Source of the DNA: Candidatus Thalassarchaeum sp.
GTDB lineage: Archaea > Thermoplasmatota > Poseidoniia > Poseidoniales > Thalassarchaeaceae
Direction: 5' to 3'
NCBI GenBank assembly: GCA_022449945.1
Contig: JAKURM010000004.1
Span: 1 to 51,727, forward strand
Length of the DNA stretch: 51,727 bases
Within the stretch, counting starts at the first letter, position 1. The number at the start of each line of letters is the position of its first letter. The notes under the pieces are model-generated. The model saw only the letters and a program-made list of their open reading frames with translations. It was not told the DNA's origin and did no database searches. The position numbers and the translations under genes are program-made. This document shows, in pieces, positions 10,228 through 19,600 of this stretch.

Positions 10228-10673
10228 ACCTCATATTTCTTCCATGCTTCTGGATCATTCCTTGTGATGTACTTGTTTCGCCTATGCTTTACTATGATTA
10301 CATCTGGTAAGACATACTTTAGGTACACGATTCCCATGATAATTAGGGTTAGAAGGGTCATTGCTAGGTTGAATGATAGTAGCTGCTGATCCCAGTGTTT
10401 GAATAGTCCATATGAAAGAGAGCCCGCCCAGAAAAGAGTCCAAAGAATTCCCCATAGTCCAACTAGTACGATCAACCAAGAGTCTCCTGACGGCGAAACG
10501 CTCGCTCTAACAATTGTTCCAGGCTTTGGTGAGTTGAATACACCATGATCAACTGCGGCCGAGTAAGACTCTTCAGAAATAGTGACATCTTCAAGTGCCT
10601 TGCGTGCGTCTTCCACGCTTACTTCTCCTGACTCGACTTGTCGGAGTAGGCGCATTACCACGTCGTCCTTCAT
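10224..10673 (-). CDS. Two-TM membrane protein, putative accessory subunit of the cytochrome complex
   Basis: Translationally coupled (4-nt overlaps) between Rieske and upstream CDS; WLIVLVGLWGILWTLFWAGSLSYGLF and LLSFNLAMTLLTLIIMGIVYLKYVL. Confidence 0.7.
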   Translation of the reverse strand: MKDDVVMRLLRQVESGEVSVEDARKALEDVTISEESYSAAVDHGVFNSPKPGTIVRASVSPSGDSWLIVLVGLWGILWTLFWAGSLSYGLFKHWDQQLLSFNLAMTLLTLIIMGIVYLKYVLPDVIIVKHRRNKYITRNDPEAWKKYEV

Positions 10674-11494
10674 AGTTGATCTCCCCTTCTAAGATGCTTT
10701 ATTCTCAGTTTTAGTAGATTACTCCGGCCAACATAATGTCTCGAGAATCCGTACCTGAGAAACAATCCACAGAAGATGATAACAAGCATTACTGCTGCGA
10801 ATCCTAGTAATCCTAGCCAGTGAGCTAGGAGCTCAGCACCCATGTGATGGAGATCTGTGTGCTCTTCCACTGGGGCAGGAGGGTTAATTTCACCATTGCC
10901 GGAGAATATCGTTCTGACCTTGCCGTTATCCGTCCCCTCATCAACACTGGCGGTAAGCCTATTCCACCTGTCTAGGTTTGACGGAGCCATATCGCCATTG
11001 ACAGCATTTCCAGCAACCCAGACAGTCATTGAACCCGATGATTCTTCCGGAGCAGTCCATACAATACTCCACTTCCTGTCAGCCGTGCTGGATCCAGCAT
11101 TGGTGTGCGTTAGGGTGGCCAGGTCACCCTCCCAGTTTTGAACCAGCCCTTCAAAACCATCTCCAGGTGAAAGTTCACCAGAGCTGACTCTCATCGAGAA
11201 TCCCCCAGTGTATGAATCAGCAGATATCTCAGGTCCACCAATCAATTGGATAATTAATTCATATTGCCCCCCAGCCTCGAATTGGTAGGGAAATCCATCT
11301 AAGATCACTGTAACTGAGTTATCCGGACTTTCAGAATGGCACGTGCATCCCGCTAGCGATACATCTCCTTGGTTATTGGCATCGCCACCAACTCCAGTGT
11401 GCAGTGCTTCGCTCGATCCAGCAAATATTGCAATTACAACCAACGTTGCCAAGTACTTTCGATGGGAAATCATTGTCTGTTTCTCACCTTCCAC
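10670..11494 (-). CDS. Secreted/anchored protein with reeler / choice-of-anchor-V-like domain and CTCH motif; C-terminal TM
   Basis: Signal peptide (from internal Met at ~11473), GDVSLAGCTCHSESPDNSVTVILDGFPYQFEAGGQYEL, C-terminal LLGFAAVMLVIIFCGLFLRYGF; first gene of the operon. Confidence 0.65.
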   Translation of the reverse strand: MEGEKQTMISHRKYLATLVVIAIFAGSSEALHTGVGGDANNQGDVSLAGCTCHSESPDNSVTVILDGFPYQFEAGGQYELIIQLIGGPEISADSYTGGFSMRVSSGELSPGDGFEGLVQNWEGDLATLTHTNAGSSTADRKWSIVWTAPEESSGSMTVWVAGNAVNGDMAPSNLDRWNRLTASVDEGTDNGKVRTIFSGNGEINPPAPVEEHTDLHHMGAELLAHWLGLLGFAAVMLVIIFCGLFLRYGFSRHYVGRSNLLKLRIKHLRRGDQL

Positions 11495-11541
11495 ATCAAA
11501 GTATATTGAGCCACAGAAAAGGGGGATATTAACGTTCCACC

Positions 11542-11560
11542 TCGGCCCCTACGGGGCCGA
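11542..11560. repeat. Inverted repeat TCGGCCCC-TAC-GGGGCCGA in divergent intergenic region
   Basis: 8-bp perfect stem with 3-nt spacer, between divergent genes at 11494(-) and 11616(+). Confidence 0.7.
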
Positions 11561-11615
11561 TGATTAGTAGTAATCTCGGAACAACACTCAAACACCGGCG
11601 CACGAGTCCAGTAAC

Positions 11616-11921
11616 ATGACGGGTCCCCAATGGAAGAATGTGTACAACCTGGCCGAAGAGCAAGTTGAAAAATTAGATTTGGCGGAGCAATTGATGGAAA
11701 TGATGCAATTATCTGAAGCCGAGAAGACACTAATTGAGATGTTGGAGGAAAACTCCGAGTGCGTGCCAGTTCTGAATATCCTCGGCCATCTGAATGGAAG
11801 ATATATTTCTGATTTCGAATCGGCCATCGAGTATTATGAAAAGGTGATATCCTTGGAGCCTGACAATGCCTGGGCTCGAGATGAAAGAAGGCGATACAAG
11901 AGATATCTCACCTATGATTAG
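11616..11921 (+). CDS. Small TPR-like protein
   Basis: AEKTLIEMLEENSECVPVLNILGHLNGRYISDFESAIEYYEKVISLEPDNAWARDERRR. Confidence 0.7.
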   Translation: MTGPQWKNVYNLAEEQVEKLDLAEQLMEMMQLSEAEKTLIEMLEENSECVPVLNILGHLNGRYISDFESAIEYYEKVISLEPDNAWARDERRRYKRYLTYD

Positions 11922-11956
11922 AACAAGATAATCTAGTAATTTACTGGCCGGGAGCC

Positions 11957-12862
11957 ATGGAAGAAGGAGCCATTGTCATCGTTGGTGTCGGTGGTATAGG
12001 GTGCGCTTGGTCCCAAAGAGCCCACTCACTCTGCCAGGACCTTGCTGAATTATTATTGGTCGATGCGGACGAATCTTCTTTTTCTTCCGATCATGAAGCC
12101 AATTGTCTGCATCTTGATGCAGCCGGCGATGCAAGGGGGGCAGCCGCCCTACCAAATCTCGCTGAACATAGGTTGAAAGAAGGGATGGGCAACATTCAGC
12201 ACTTCCTTGAGAGATCAGAATTGGTCATCATTCTCTCTGCCCTTGGCGGTGGAACGGGTTCGGGTGCCACCTCTGAGATTGCTGCAAGAGCCAGAGAATC
12301 TGGTAGCCTGGTTTTGAGCATCGTCGGACTGCCCTTTGCCGAACAACCTCTAAGGTGCGCAATTGCCGACGTGGCCCTTCCTGAAATCGAGCGGAACTCT
12401 CACCTTTGCATTAGGGTGAGCCTTGAGAGGCTTGCATGGCAGGCGAGATACCGAAACTCAGACTGGAAGATGGGTTCGGAGTGGATAGGCGAACTTATCG
12501 AGGGTTTGGTTACTACATTAGCCCGAGTAGGAAAGATAAATCTTGATCTGATGGATTTGAGAACAGTTATCGATCGACCTGGTAATGCCACTCTACTAGT
12601 TGGCACGGGTTCGACTGAGAACCCATCAGAAGTTGTTCGCATGGCCCGAGAGTCACCCATGTCTGAGATCGGTGTCGATGGAGCAAAGGGTTGCTTGATA
12701 CAGGTTGAGGGCGGTCCTGACATGACTTTGGCACACCTGGATGCAGTTTCAGAAGGTTTTGTCTCTGCACTGGACAGTGACTGCCAGGTAATTCTTGGAG
12801 CCCGGTCAAGTGACGATATGGCCGGAAGCCTAAGACTCGTAGCCGTAGTCAGTGGCCTCTAG
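11957..12862 (+). CDS. Divergent FtsZ/tubulin-superfamily GTPase
   Basis: IVGVGGIGCAW N-terminal nucleotide-binding loop, ALGGGTGSGATSEIAARARESGSLVLSIVGLPF (T4 GGGTGS[T]G), KINLDLMDLRTVI (NxDxxD catalytic loop). Confidence 0.78.
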   Translation: MEEGAIVIVGVGGIGCAWSQRAHSLCQDLAELLLVDADESSFSSDHEANCLHLDAAGDARGAAALPNLAEHRLKEGMGNIQHFLERSELVIILSALGGGTGSGATSEIAARARESGSLVLSIVGLPFAEQPLRCAIADVALPEIERNSHLCIRVSLERLAWQARYRNSDWKMGSEWIGELIEGLVTTLARVGKINLDLMDLRTVIDRPGNATLLVGTGSTENPSEVVRMARESPMSEIGVDGAKGCLIQVEGGPDMTLAHLDAVSEGFVSALDSDCQVILGARSSDDMAGSLRLVAVVSGL

Positions 12863-14118
12863 TCGATAAGCTCAATCGTATCTTCATCGGGTACTGTTTC
12901 CATCTCTAAACTAATTTCATTATTCTGTGGAACAATTTCCGAGATAGCTGCTTCCTCCATCATTCCATTGCTTCCGTCCGAACCAAATGTTTCAAAATCT
13001 TTAGTCGCATTTACTCTAATTCGAAATACTGCAATTGGTGTGATTCCAACAATTACTAATGCCGTCAGAATGTGACCGAATGCTGTGGTAGTCAATAGGC
13101 TTCCTTTCGAAAGAGCGGACAGAGAAGAAATGCTTCCTGCGTACACATATCCAAAACTAATCCCCCAGAAAACTGCAGACTGCCCCTGGAAAATCTTTAC
13201 GCCTTTCTTACTGTTCTTGTTTGCCATAGACCAGACGGCCAATAGGATTGTAATTGCCATTAGCAATCCTTCCTCAACAATCATTGATGGCGTAACTTCG
13301 TTAGAAAAAAAAGGCATCCTTCTCCATGCACTGAAAACGTGCCAACATGCGGTCAGAGAAAGAAGAAATGCGACCCTATCGGCAATGACCCCGTCGATTT
13401 CAGTCGATTTCCTGGAGGTAGAAGTAATCCTGTCCACTATGCCCATAATTGAACCGATCAATATCAGAAATAGAGCCCATGCTAGATGTTCACTTGTACT
13501 GATATTTGCGTAATCTCCTGCGTCGTAGCCAAACCACCAAATAATCGGGCAGAACAAAACAAGGATAGCAACAATTCTCAGTGCCGAATAACCAAATCCA
13601 ATTCTGCTAGGCCTAATCTTCTTTGAAACTCTAGTGCCATAAGTAGACAATCCGATAGCCAATGTAATCGCTTGGAATATTGACATCAATACGAAAATCA
13701 TTCCAAGTGCAATTGCAATCCTCCCGAGCCATTCTTCTGCTTGAGAAATGGTCACAAATGAGACTATAGCAGAAATGCAAACAATTGGAAACAATGTTGC
13801 AGCACCCTTCTTCCAATACGATTTTCCAATTACCCCCCTGCTCTGGTGATCTACTCTTAGTAGGATGCCACCAATCTTTGATGGCGCGAAAATTGCAGCT
13901 ATGCAATATGACAGTGACAGCGAAAGAAAAATGACGGCACCCCTTTCTTGGATTCCAAATATGTCCACTTTCATCATTACGTAGAGCAGCCCGGTAATTA
14001 TCATCATTGCAAGGAAATGCGGCAGAGTTGAGGGGCTGGCGAATGACTTGAGAAGCCCTGTAACAGACCGTTCATTGCCCCCAATTCCCCCTTCCATGCC
14101 TTCTGGGGGACCCACCAT
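12859..14118 (-). CDS. Polytopic membrane protein of unknown function
   Basis: About 10 hydrophobic segments; long ORF with protein-like composition. Confidence 0.75.
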   Translation of the reverse strand: MVGPPEGMEGGIGGNERSVTGLLKSFASPSTLPHFLAMMIITGLLYVMMKVDIFGIQERGAVIFLSLSLSYCIAAIFAPSKIGGILLRVDHQSRGVIGKSYWKKGAATLFPIVCISAIVSFVTISQAEEWLGRIAIALGMIFVLMSIFQAITLAIGLSTYGTRVSKKIRPSRIGFGYSALRIVAILVLFCPIIWWFGYDAGDYANISTSEHLAWALFLILIGSIMGIVDRITSTSRKSTEIDGVIADRVAFLLSLTACWHVFSAWRRMPFFSNEVTPSMIVEEGLLMAITILLAVWSMANKNSKKGVKIFQGQSAVFWGISFGYVYAGSISSLSALSKGSLLTTTAFGHILTALVIVGITPIAVFRIRVNATKDFETFGSDGSNGMMEEAAISEIVPQNNEISLEMETVPDEDTIELID

Positions 14119-14146
14119 TGGTTAAGGTAAACCCCTTCCCGGTGCC

Positions 14147-14449
14147 ATGGCACGACTTAACAAGTCTGCTCGCGGAAAGCACAGGTGGGTGGGCATCGAG
14201 TCATCATTGCCTTGCTCAATTAAGAATGTGAAGGAAGAACTCAACAATATATCGGGTAAGATACAATGGAAATTACTTGATTTCCATATTTGGGCAGATT
14301 CTGCAACAATGATAGTCAAAGTACCCCTCGAAAGACATCATTTTGCCCTCGACAGAATTAACGAGATTGATGGAAAATCAACAATCACAAGCTCCGGAAA
14401 ACTTCGACTTGTTCGACATAGGATTTCTGAAAAACATAAATTAGAGTAG
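14147..14449 (+). CDS. rnp2: Ribonuclease P protein component 2 (Pop5/Rnp2)-like
   Basis: RGKHRWVGIESS...IQWKLLDFHIWADSATMIVKVPLERHHFALDRINEI...SSGKLRLVRHR resembles the Pop5 fold pattern; divergent. Confidence 0.5.
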   Translation: MARLNKSARGKHRWVGIESSLPCSIKNVKEELNNISGKIQWKLLDFHIWADSATMIVKVPLERHHFALDRINEIDGKSTITSSGKLRLVRHRISEKHKLE

Positions 14450-15793
14450 CCAATTTGTGCCATCCAAGTCGCAAATTTGTGATAATCCATTCCCGCAAAA
14501 GATCTCCATTTCGCCGTCCTTGCTTAGTCCAACGGGCCTCCTTGGGACACCGGCGATTTCCACAATTACTCCTTCTGAAAGAACTCTGGACAGTTTTCTC
14601 CATGAAAGATTTCGGAGCTCTTCCATATTTGGCAATTCAAACCACTCATTGTCTTCTAAGAGGGATGAAACTGCCGTATCAAGGATTCTGAAAACATCCA
14701 TTGCATCAATATCGCCCAACGTTTCCTCCCATCCCCCTCCTGAAATCTCGCCTTCTTCGAACCGGGTCCTGTTGGCTCCAAAACCAATTCTAACATCATC
14801 CGAATCACTCGACTCAATTAGCACCCCCCCAATCTTCCTTCTTTGTTTGGTAATTATGTCATTGGGCCACTTCATCTCAGCGTTTAGGGCATCACTGAGG
14901 ACTGAGCCGATACTTGTTTGTAGAAGGCCGGGGGAAATCGAATTGAATAACTCAGCATCCAGTTTCCATGTACTGGACAAACCATCCTTCATTGAAATCC
15001 ATTTGGTCCCCCTTCTTCCCCTACCATTCCTTTGAGAAAATGATAATACCCTCTGCCACCCTATATTTTCAAGTTTCTTTGCCTCGTCCATCGTGGAATC
15101 GCAAATGTCCAGAATTGTCGGTTTTACTCCCTGGCCGGTCTTCCAAAATCCAATTACTTCTAGACGCTCATTCCCGATTCTTTCGTAAGCAATTGAACGA
15201 GCAGACCACCCCATTTCTTTCCAGACCGAAGGATTACTTTCACTGATCGGATCAGTCCTCATCAGAATCAAAATCAACAAATCCCTCTTCCTTTTTTCGG
15301 AGTCAATTTCTAGGCTTCCGAGAAGCTTCGCCCCCCACCCCCCATTTCCAACATCGTTAAGCGCCACCGCCTCCATCTCCGGAATTTCTGACTCATGCCC
15401 CATCTCTAGATAGGGTATATTCCATACTAAAAGCTCTACATCACTAGGTATTTCCATCCCTTCCCCAATCCCAGACTCATGAACTTCTACTAACGCCGAA
15501 AGTCCGTGATTTTCCACATTCCCCCTCGTTGCTGAGACTGCATATGGATTCACATCACAACTAATCACATTCCAACCAAGGCTGGCAAGCTGCATTGTCA
15601 CTGCACCCGAACCACAACCAATCTCCAATGCTCTGCCATTTCTTTTCTTTAGTTTTGAAATAGCATCACAAAGCAGCAATGTGTCCTCCCTAGGTGGATA
15701 GACCGTCTCAGGAACCACTAGTTCGCATTCGCCGATCCCGATTATTGGAAACTTACATATCTTACTCGGGATTTCAATATGATACGAATCCAA
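14441..15793 (-). CDS. Fusion: Mtq2/HemK2-like methyltransferase + biotin--protein ligase (BirA)
   Basis: N-term PPREDTLLLCDAI..ALEIGCGSGAVTMQLA..VWNIPYLE; C-term SQRNGRGRRGTKWISM..MKWPNDIITKQRRKIGGVLIES. Confidence 0.88.
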   Translation of the reverse strand: MDSYHIEIPSKICKFPIIGIGECELVVPETVYPPREDTLLLCDAISKLKKRNGRALEIGCGSGAVTMQLASLGWNVISCDVNPYAVSATRGNVENHGLSALVEVHESGIGEGMEIPSDVELLVWNIPYLEMGHESEIPEMEAVALNDVGNGGWGAKLLGSLEIDSEKRKRDLLILILMRTDPISESNPSVWKEMGWSARSIAYERIGNERLEVIGFWKTGQGVKPTILDICDSTMDEAKKLENIGWQRVLSFSQRNGRGRRGTKWISMKDGLSSTWKLDAELFNSISPGLLQTSIGSVLSDALNAEMKWPNDIITKQRRKIGGVLIESSDSDDVRIGFGANRTRFEEGEISGGGWEETLGDIDAMDVFRILDTAVSSLLEDNEWFELPNMEELRNLSWRKLSRVLSEGVIVEIAGVPRRPVGLSKDGEMEIFCGNGLSQICDLDGTNWLL

Positions 15794-15969
15794 CTAATCA
15801 CCCATATTCCATATTCCCTATTTAGCCGGGTTGAAAACCTTTATCCGAATAATCACAGAAGGCGGTATGGACGCCTCTCCCGGGGCGATGCGATAGCCGA
15901 GCGCAAGCATGCGAGTCGCAAGGTTTTTGAAGACCCCCTAGGTCGGAGGATAGCCCAGCATTAGCCATG

Positions 15970-16042
15970 GGCCTGTAGCTTAGTCAGGTAGAGCGCCGGG
16001 CTTTTAACCCGGTGGCCGGGGGTTCGAATCCCCTCAGGCCCG
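15970..16042 (+). tRNA. tRNA-Lys(TTT)
   Basis: GGGCCTG...CAGGCCC acceptor; anticodon stem-loop CCGGG-CTTTTAA-CCCGG; GGTTCGAATCC T-arm. Confidence 0.95.
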
Positions 16043-16092
16043 CCTGCTTGCTACTCAGGCCCTCGCTTTTCTGGAACCCGGGAGGCGAAATA

Positions 16093-16680
16093 ATGGCCGT
16101 AAAAAGCTCCACTAAGAAGAGACTTGTCGAACTAGGAATCGCGGAAGAGCACGCACACAGATTGGCCGACGACGCCAATCTAGATGCAATCAAGAGGATG
16201 TCAAGGGAACAGGTTGCAAAGAAAGTTGGAATCGAGGATAGCGATTCGGCTCTTGATCAAATAATGGGTGTAATCAGTGAACATGTAGGTTCCCGTAAGA
16301 GGACTAAGAGTAACCGAATTACCATTTCCCGCAAGGCCCTTCTCGAGGAAGATATTCCCAGGGGGGATTTCAGGTTCAATGTACTCAATCATTTCCTTGT
16401 CCCTCATCACGAACTGGTTCCAATCGAATCGGAGGAAACTGAGTTAGCGCCATGGGGGCTAAAGACTTCCGACGTTCACGGAAACAACCGGCTGGCGAAG
16501 GAGCTTCTTCCAAAAATACTGATCACCGATCCTGCAATTCAGGCCATAAAAGAAATGGAGGAGTTGGAAAACGACGAGCTCCCGGCGGGTTGGCTGACGA
16601 ACCGAGTCGTCAGAATCCGAAGGTATAGTAGATCGGCCGGCAGCTCGGTTGCATTTCGCTTGATTGTAGAGAGCGCATGA
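16093..16680 (+). CDS. rpoH: DNA-directed RNA polymerase subunit H with N-terminal HhH-like extension
   Basis: FNVLNHFLVPHHELVPI and GWLTNRVVRIRRYSRSAGSSVAFRLIVE match Rpb5/RpoH; first in rpoH-B-A'-A'' order. Confidence 0.88.
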   Translation: MAVKSSTKKRLVELGIAEEHAHRLADDANLDAIKRMSREQVAKKVGIEDSDSALDQIMGVISEHVGSRKRTKSNRITISRKALLEEDIPRGDFRFNVLNHFLVPHHELVPIESEETELAPWGLKTSDVHGNNRLAKELLPKILITDPAIQAIKEMEELENDELPAGWLTNRVVRIRRYSRSAGSSVAFRLIVESA

Positions 16681-19600
16681 TTAGGGGTGAAAAAGTGAAG
16701 GAGATAGTTGAGAGTTATTTCAAGCAAAGAAGTCTGGTTAATCACCAGTTGGCGTCATACAACGATTGCATTCCCATTGGAGATGGGAAGGAAAGCCGAA
16801 TGGAGTCCATTGTCAGGAATATCAAGATTGGGAGCGATGAGCATTTTGATGATGACGAGGGTGGCTTGGTTAAACTCGATCTTCTCGACAAGGAGATTGT
16901 TGTAAGGCTGAAGAATTTGAGATTAGGGCGCCCCACGATAAAGGAGGCCAATGGGGCTGAGCATCCCGCTACTCCCCTAGAGTGCCGAATCCGAAAACTT
17001 ACTTATTTTTCTCCAGTATACCTCGACTTCAAGATTTATCGTGACGATTTACCTCCCTCTCCAGGCGCAGAACTTGGTTACCTCGAGGAGAAGGGAGTCC
17101 ATATTGGCAACTTGCCGATAATGGTACGCTCTGCTAGGTGCAACCTTCATGCCGGACATATCGATGAGAATCGGAGACTCTCCCCCGAGTCCTCGGATGA
17201 AGACGCTGAGCGCTACCAGAAGCTCCTTAGAAAATCCGGTGAAGATCCACTAGATCCGGGTGGATATTTCATCATCAATGGCACCGAAAGAGTCCTAATC
17301 TCGATGGAAGATCTGGCTCCGAACCGAGTAACAGTTGAGAAGAACAAGAAATATGCACATGAGACGCAGGTCGCAAAAATCTTCTCCCAGAAAGATGGAG
17401 TTCGGAAGCCCCTGAACGTCGAGAAGAGAAGGGACGGGATGTTAATGGTCAAGATTCCCAGTGCCGGAACCACACCAGTTCCATTGGTGTTACTCATGCG
17501 AGCATTGGGTGTTGAGAACGACAGGGAGATTTTCGCTTCAATTGCAGGTCCACCCGAGGCAATGAAATACACTGTTGCCAACCTAAATGATCTAAGGGAC
17601 AACGACGAATATGGGGTCGATACGTGCGATGAAGCCCTTGGTTGGCTTGAGAAGAAATTCGCCGCCGGCCAGCAGAAGGAATACCGTGAGTCACGGATCC
17701 AGAACCTGCTAGATAACGAACTCCTTCCTCATTTGGGTTCTACCTTCGAAAATAGAGAGAAGAAGGCCATTTTCTTGGGAAGAATCGCACGGCAAGTTCT
17801 GGAAATGGCAATTAAGGACAAGGATCCCAATGACAAGGATCACTATGCCAATAAGCGAGTAAGACTAGCAGGAGACCTGGTAGAGGATCTGTTCCGTGTC
17901 AGCTTACAGCAACTTGCCCGGGATCTAAAATATCAGTTGGAAAGGCATCACAACCGAAAGAGGGAGCTTCGAATATCCTCCTGCCTTAGGCCAGACGTGC
18001 TTACCACCAAAATCATGCATGCCCTTGCGACAGGAAACTGGGTGGGTGGTAGATCGGGTGTTAGCCAGCTGCTGGATCGTACTACATACCTGTCTGCACT
18101 ATCCCATCTGAGGCGAGTTACCAGTCCTCTAGTTCGGAGCCAACCACACTTCGAGGCTAGGGATCTCCACCCAACGCAATGGGGTCGACTTTGTCCAAAT
18201 GAGACGCCGGAAGGACAGAATTGCGGCCTTGTAAAGAACGGTGCCCAGATGATAGACATTTCTGAAGAAGTTCCCGAAGCAGACGTCAAAGATTTGCTAA
18301 AGGAGGCTGGAGTTAATGACAATCCAGATGGTTGGGCGGATGGCTCAAGGATTCACGTTAATGGGGATATATTCGGACTACACAAGAGGCCACACAAACT
18401 AGTGAGCCAATTCAAGAGAAGAAGACGCTCGGGAAGGATAAGGCCAGAAGTCAGCATAGGTAATGACTTGGAGAACAGTGATGTCTTCATCAATTCTGAT
18501 CGCGGTAGTATGCTACGTCCCCTGCTAATCATAGAACACGGCAGCCTTCAGATAACAAAGATGCATTTGGAGGGACTGAGGTCCGGTGAAATTTCATTTT
18601 CCGACTTAGTCTCAGGTGGAGTAATTGAATGGGTCGATGCCGAAGAAGAGGAAGATCTTCTGATTGCACCCAGGCCGTTTGACCTGCCGGCAGAGTCACC
18701 TAGGAATAAGAGGCCGATTAACCCATCCAAGGTTCAGTGGACAAACCTTGGAGAAATGGGCAAGGACTCTGACGGAAAGCCCGTACCACTATCTTACGCG
18801 CAATTGATTGCCGAGGTACAGATGCCCAATGGAGAGACGAAGAACGAGAAGTTCAGAGTCCCGCTGAACTACTACCAAGAGAATATTGATGCCCTAAAAA
18901 GGAAAGAAAAGAAAGGCAACACTGTACTAGTATACACCCATGTGGAGATTGACCCCCAACTAATTCTCGGAGTCTGTGCTTCTCTGGTTCCATACCCGGA
19001 ACACAATTCCACTCCGCGTGTAACCGGTGGAACTGCCATGGTAAAGCAAAGCCTTGGGGTGGCCAGTGCGAACTTTCGCCTTAGACCCGATACCAGAGCC
19101 CACGTGATGCACTACCCACAGAGGTCAATTGTTGGCACTCGTGCTATGCAGTCCACGAACTTCGACCAAAGGCCAGGCGGGCAAAATTACGTTGTCGCCA
19201 TAGTTAGCCATCACGGTTACAATATGCAGGACGCCGTAATTATGAATCGCTCTTCGGTGGAGAGGGCCCTAGGAAGGTCAGCATTCGTTCGTACATACAA
19301 TGCCGAGAATAAGAGATTCCCAGGAGGGCAGGAAGAGAGGATTGAGATCCCAGGAACCGGATTAGATGAGATCAAGGGACTCAAGTCATGGGATTCATAC
19401 TCGCACCTAGAGAGGGACGGCCTACCCGTTCCAGAGGAGGAACTGACCAGCGAAGAGGGAGGCCGATCAATTCTTGTTGGCAAGACCAGCCCTCCAAGAT
19501 TCCTCGAGGAGGCTCATGGGGCGTTTTTGCAAGCGCAAGAGAGACGAGAGTCATCCATGCTTGTTAGGCATGGGGAGAAGGGCTGGGTAGACAATGTATA

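Noticed and set aside
14457-15035. 192-aa plus-strand ORF opposite the methyltransferase-BirA fusion
   Set aside because: Antisense shadow; the minus strand contains clear BirA motifs.
15859-15965. 5S rRNA, SRP RNA or RNase P RNA upstream of tRNA-Lys
   Set aside because: Length is near that of 5S but the conserved CCC-AUCCCGAAC...GGAAG.UAAG core is absent; no SRP S-domain or RNase P CR-I/CR-V motif found.
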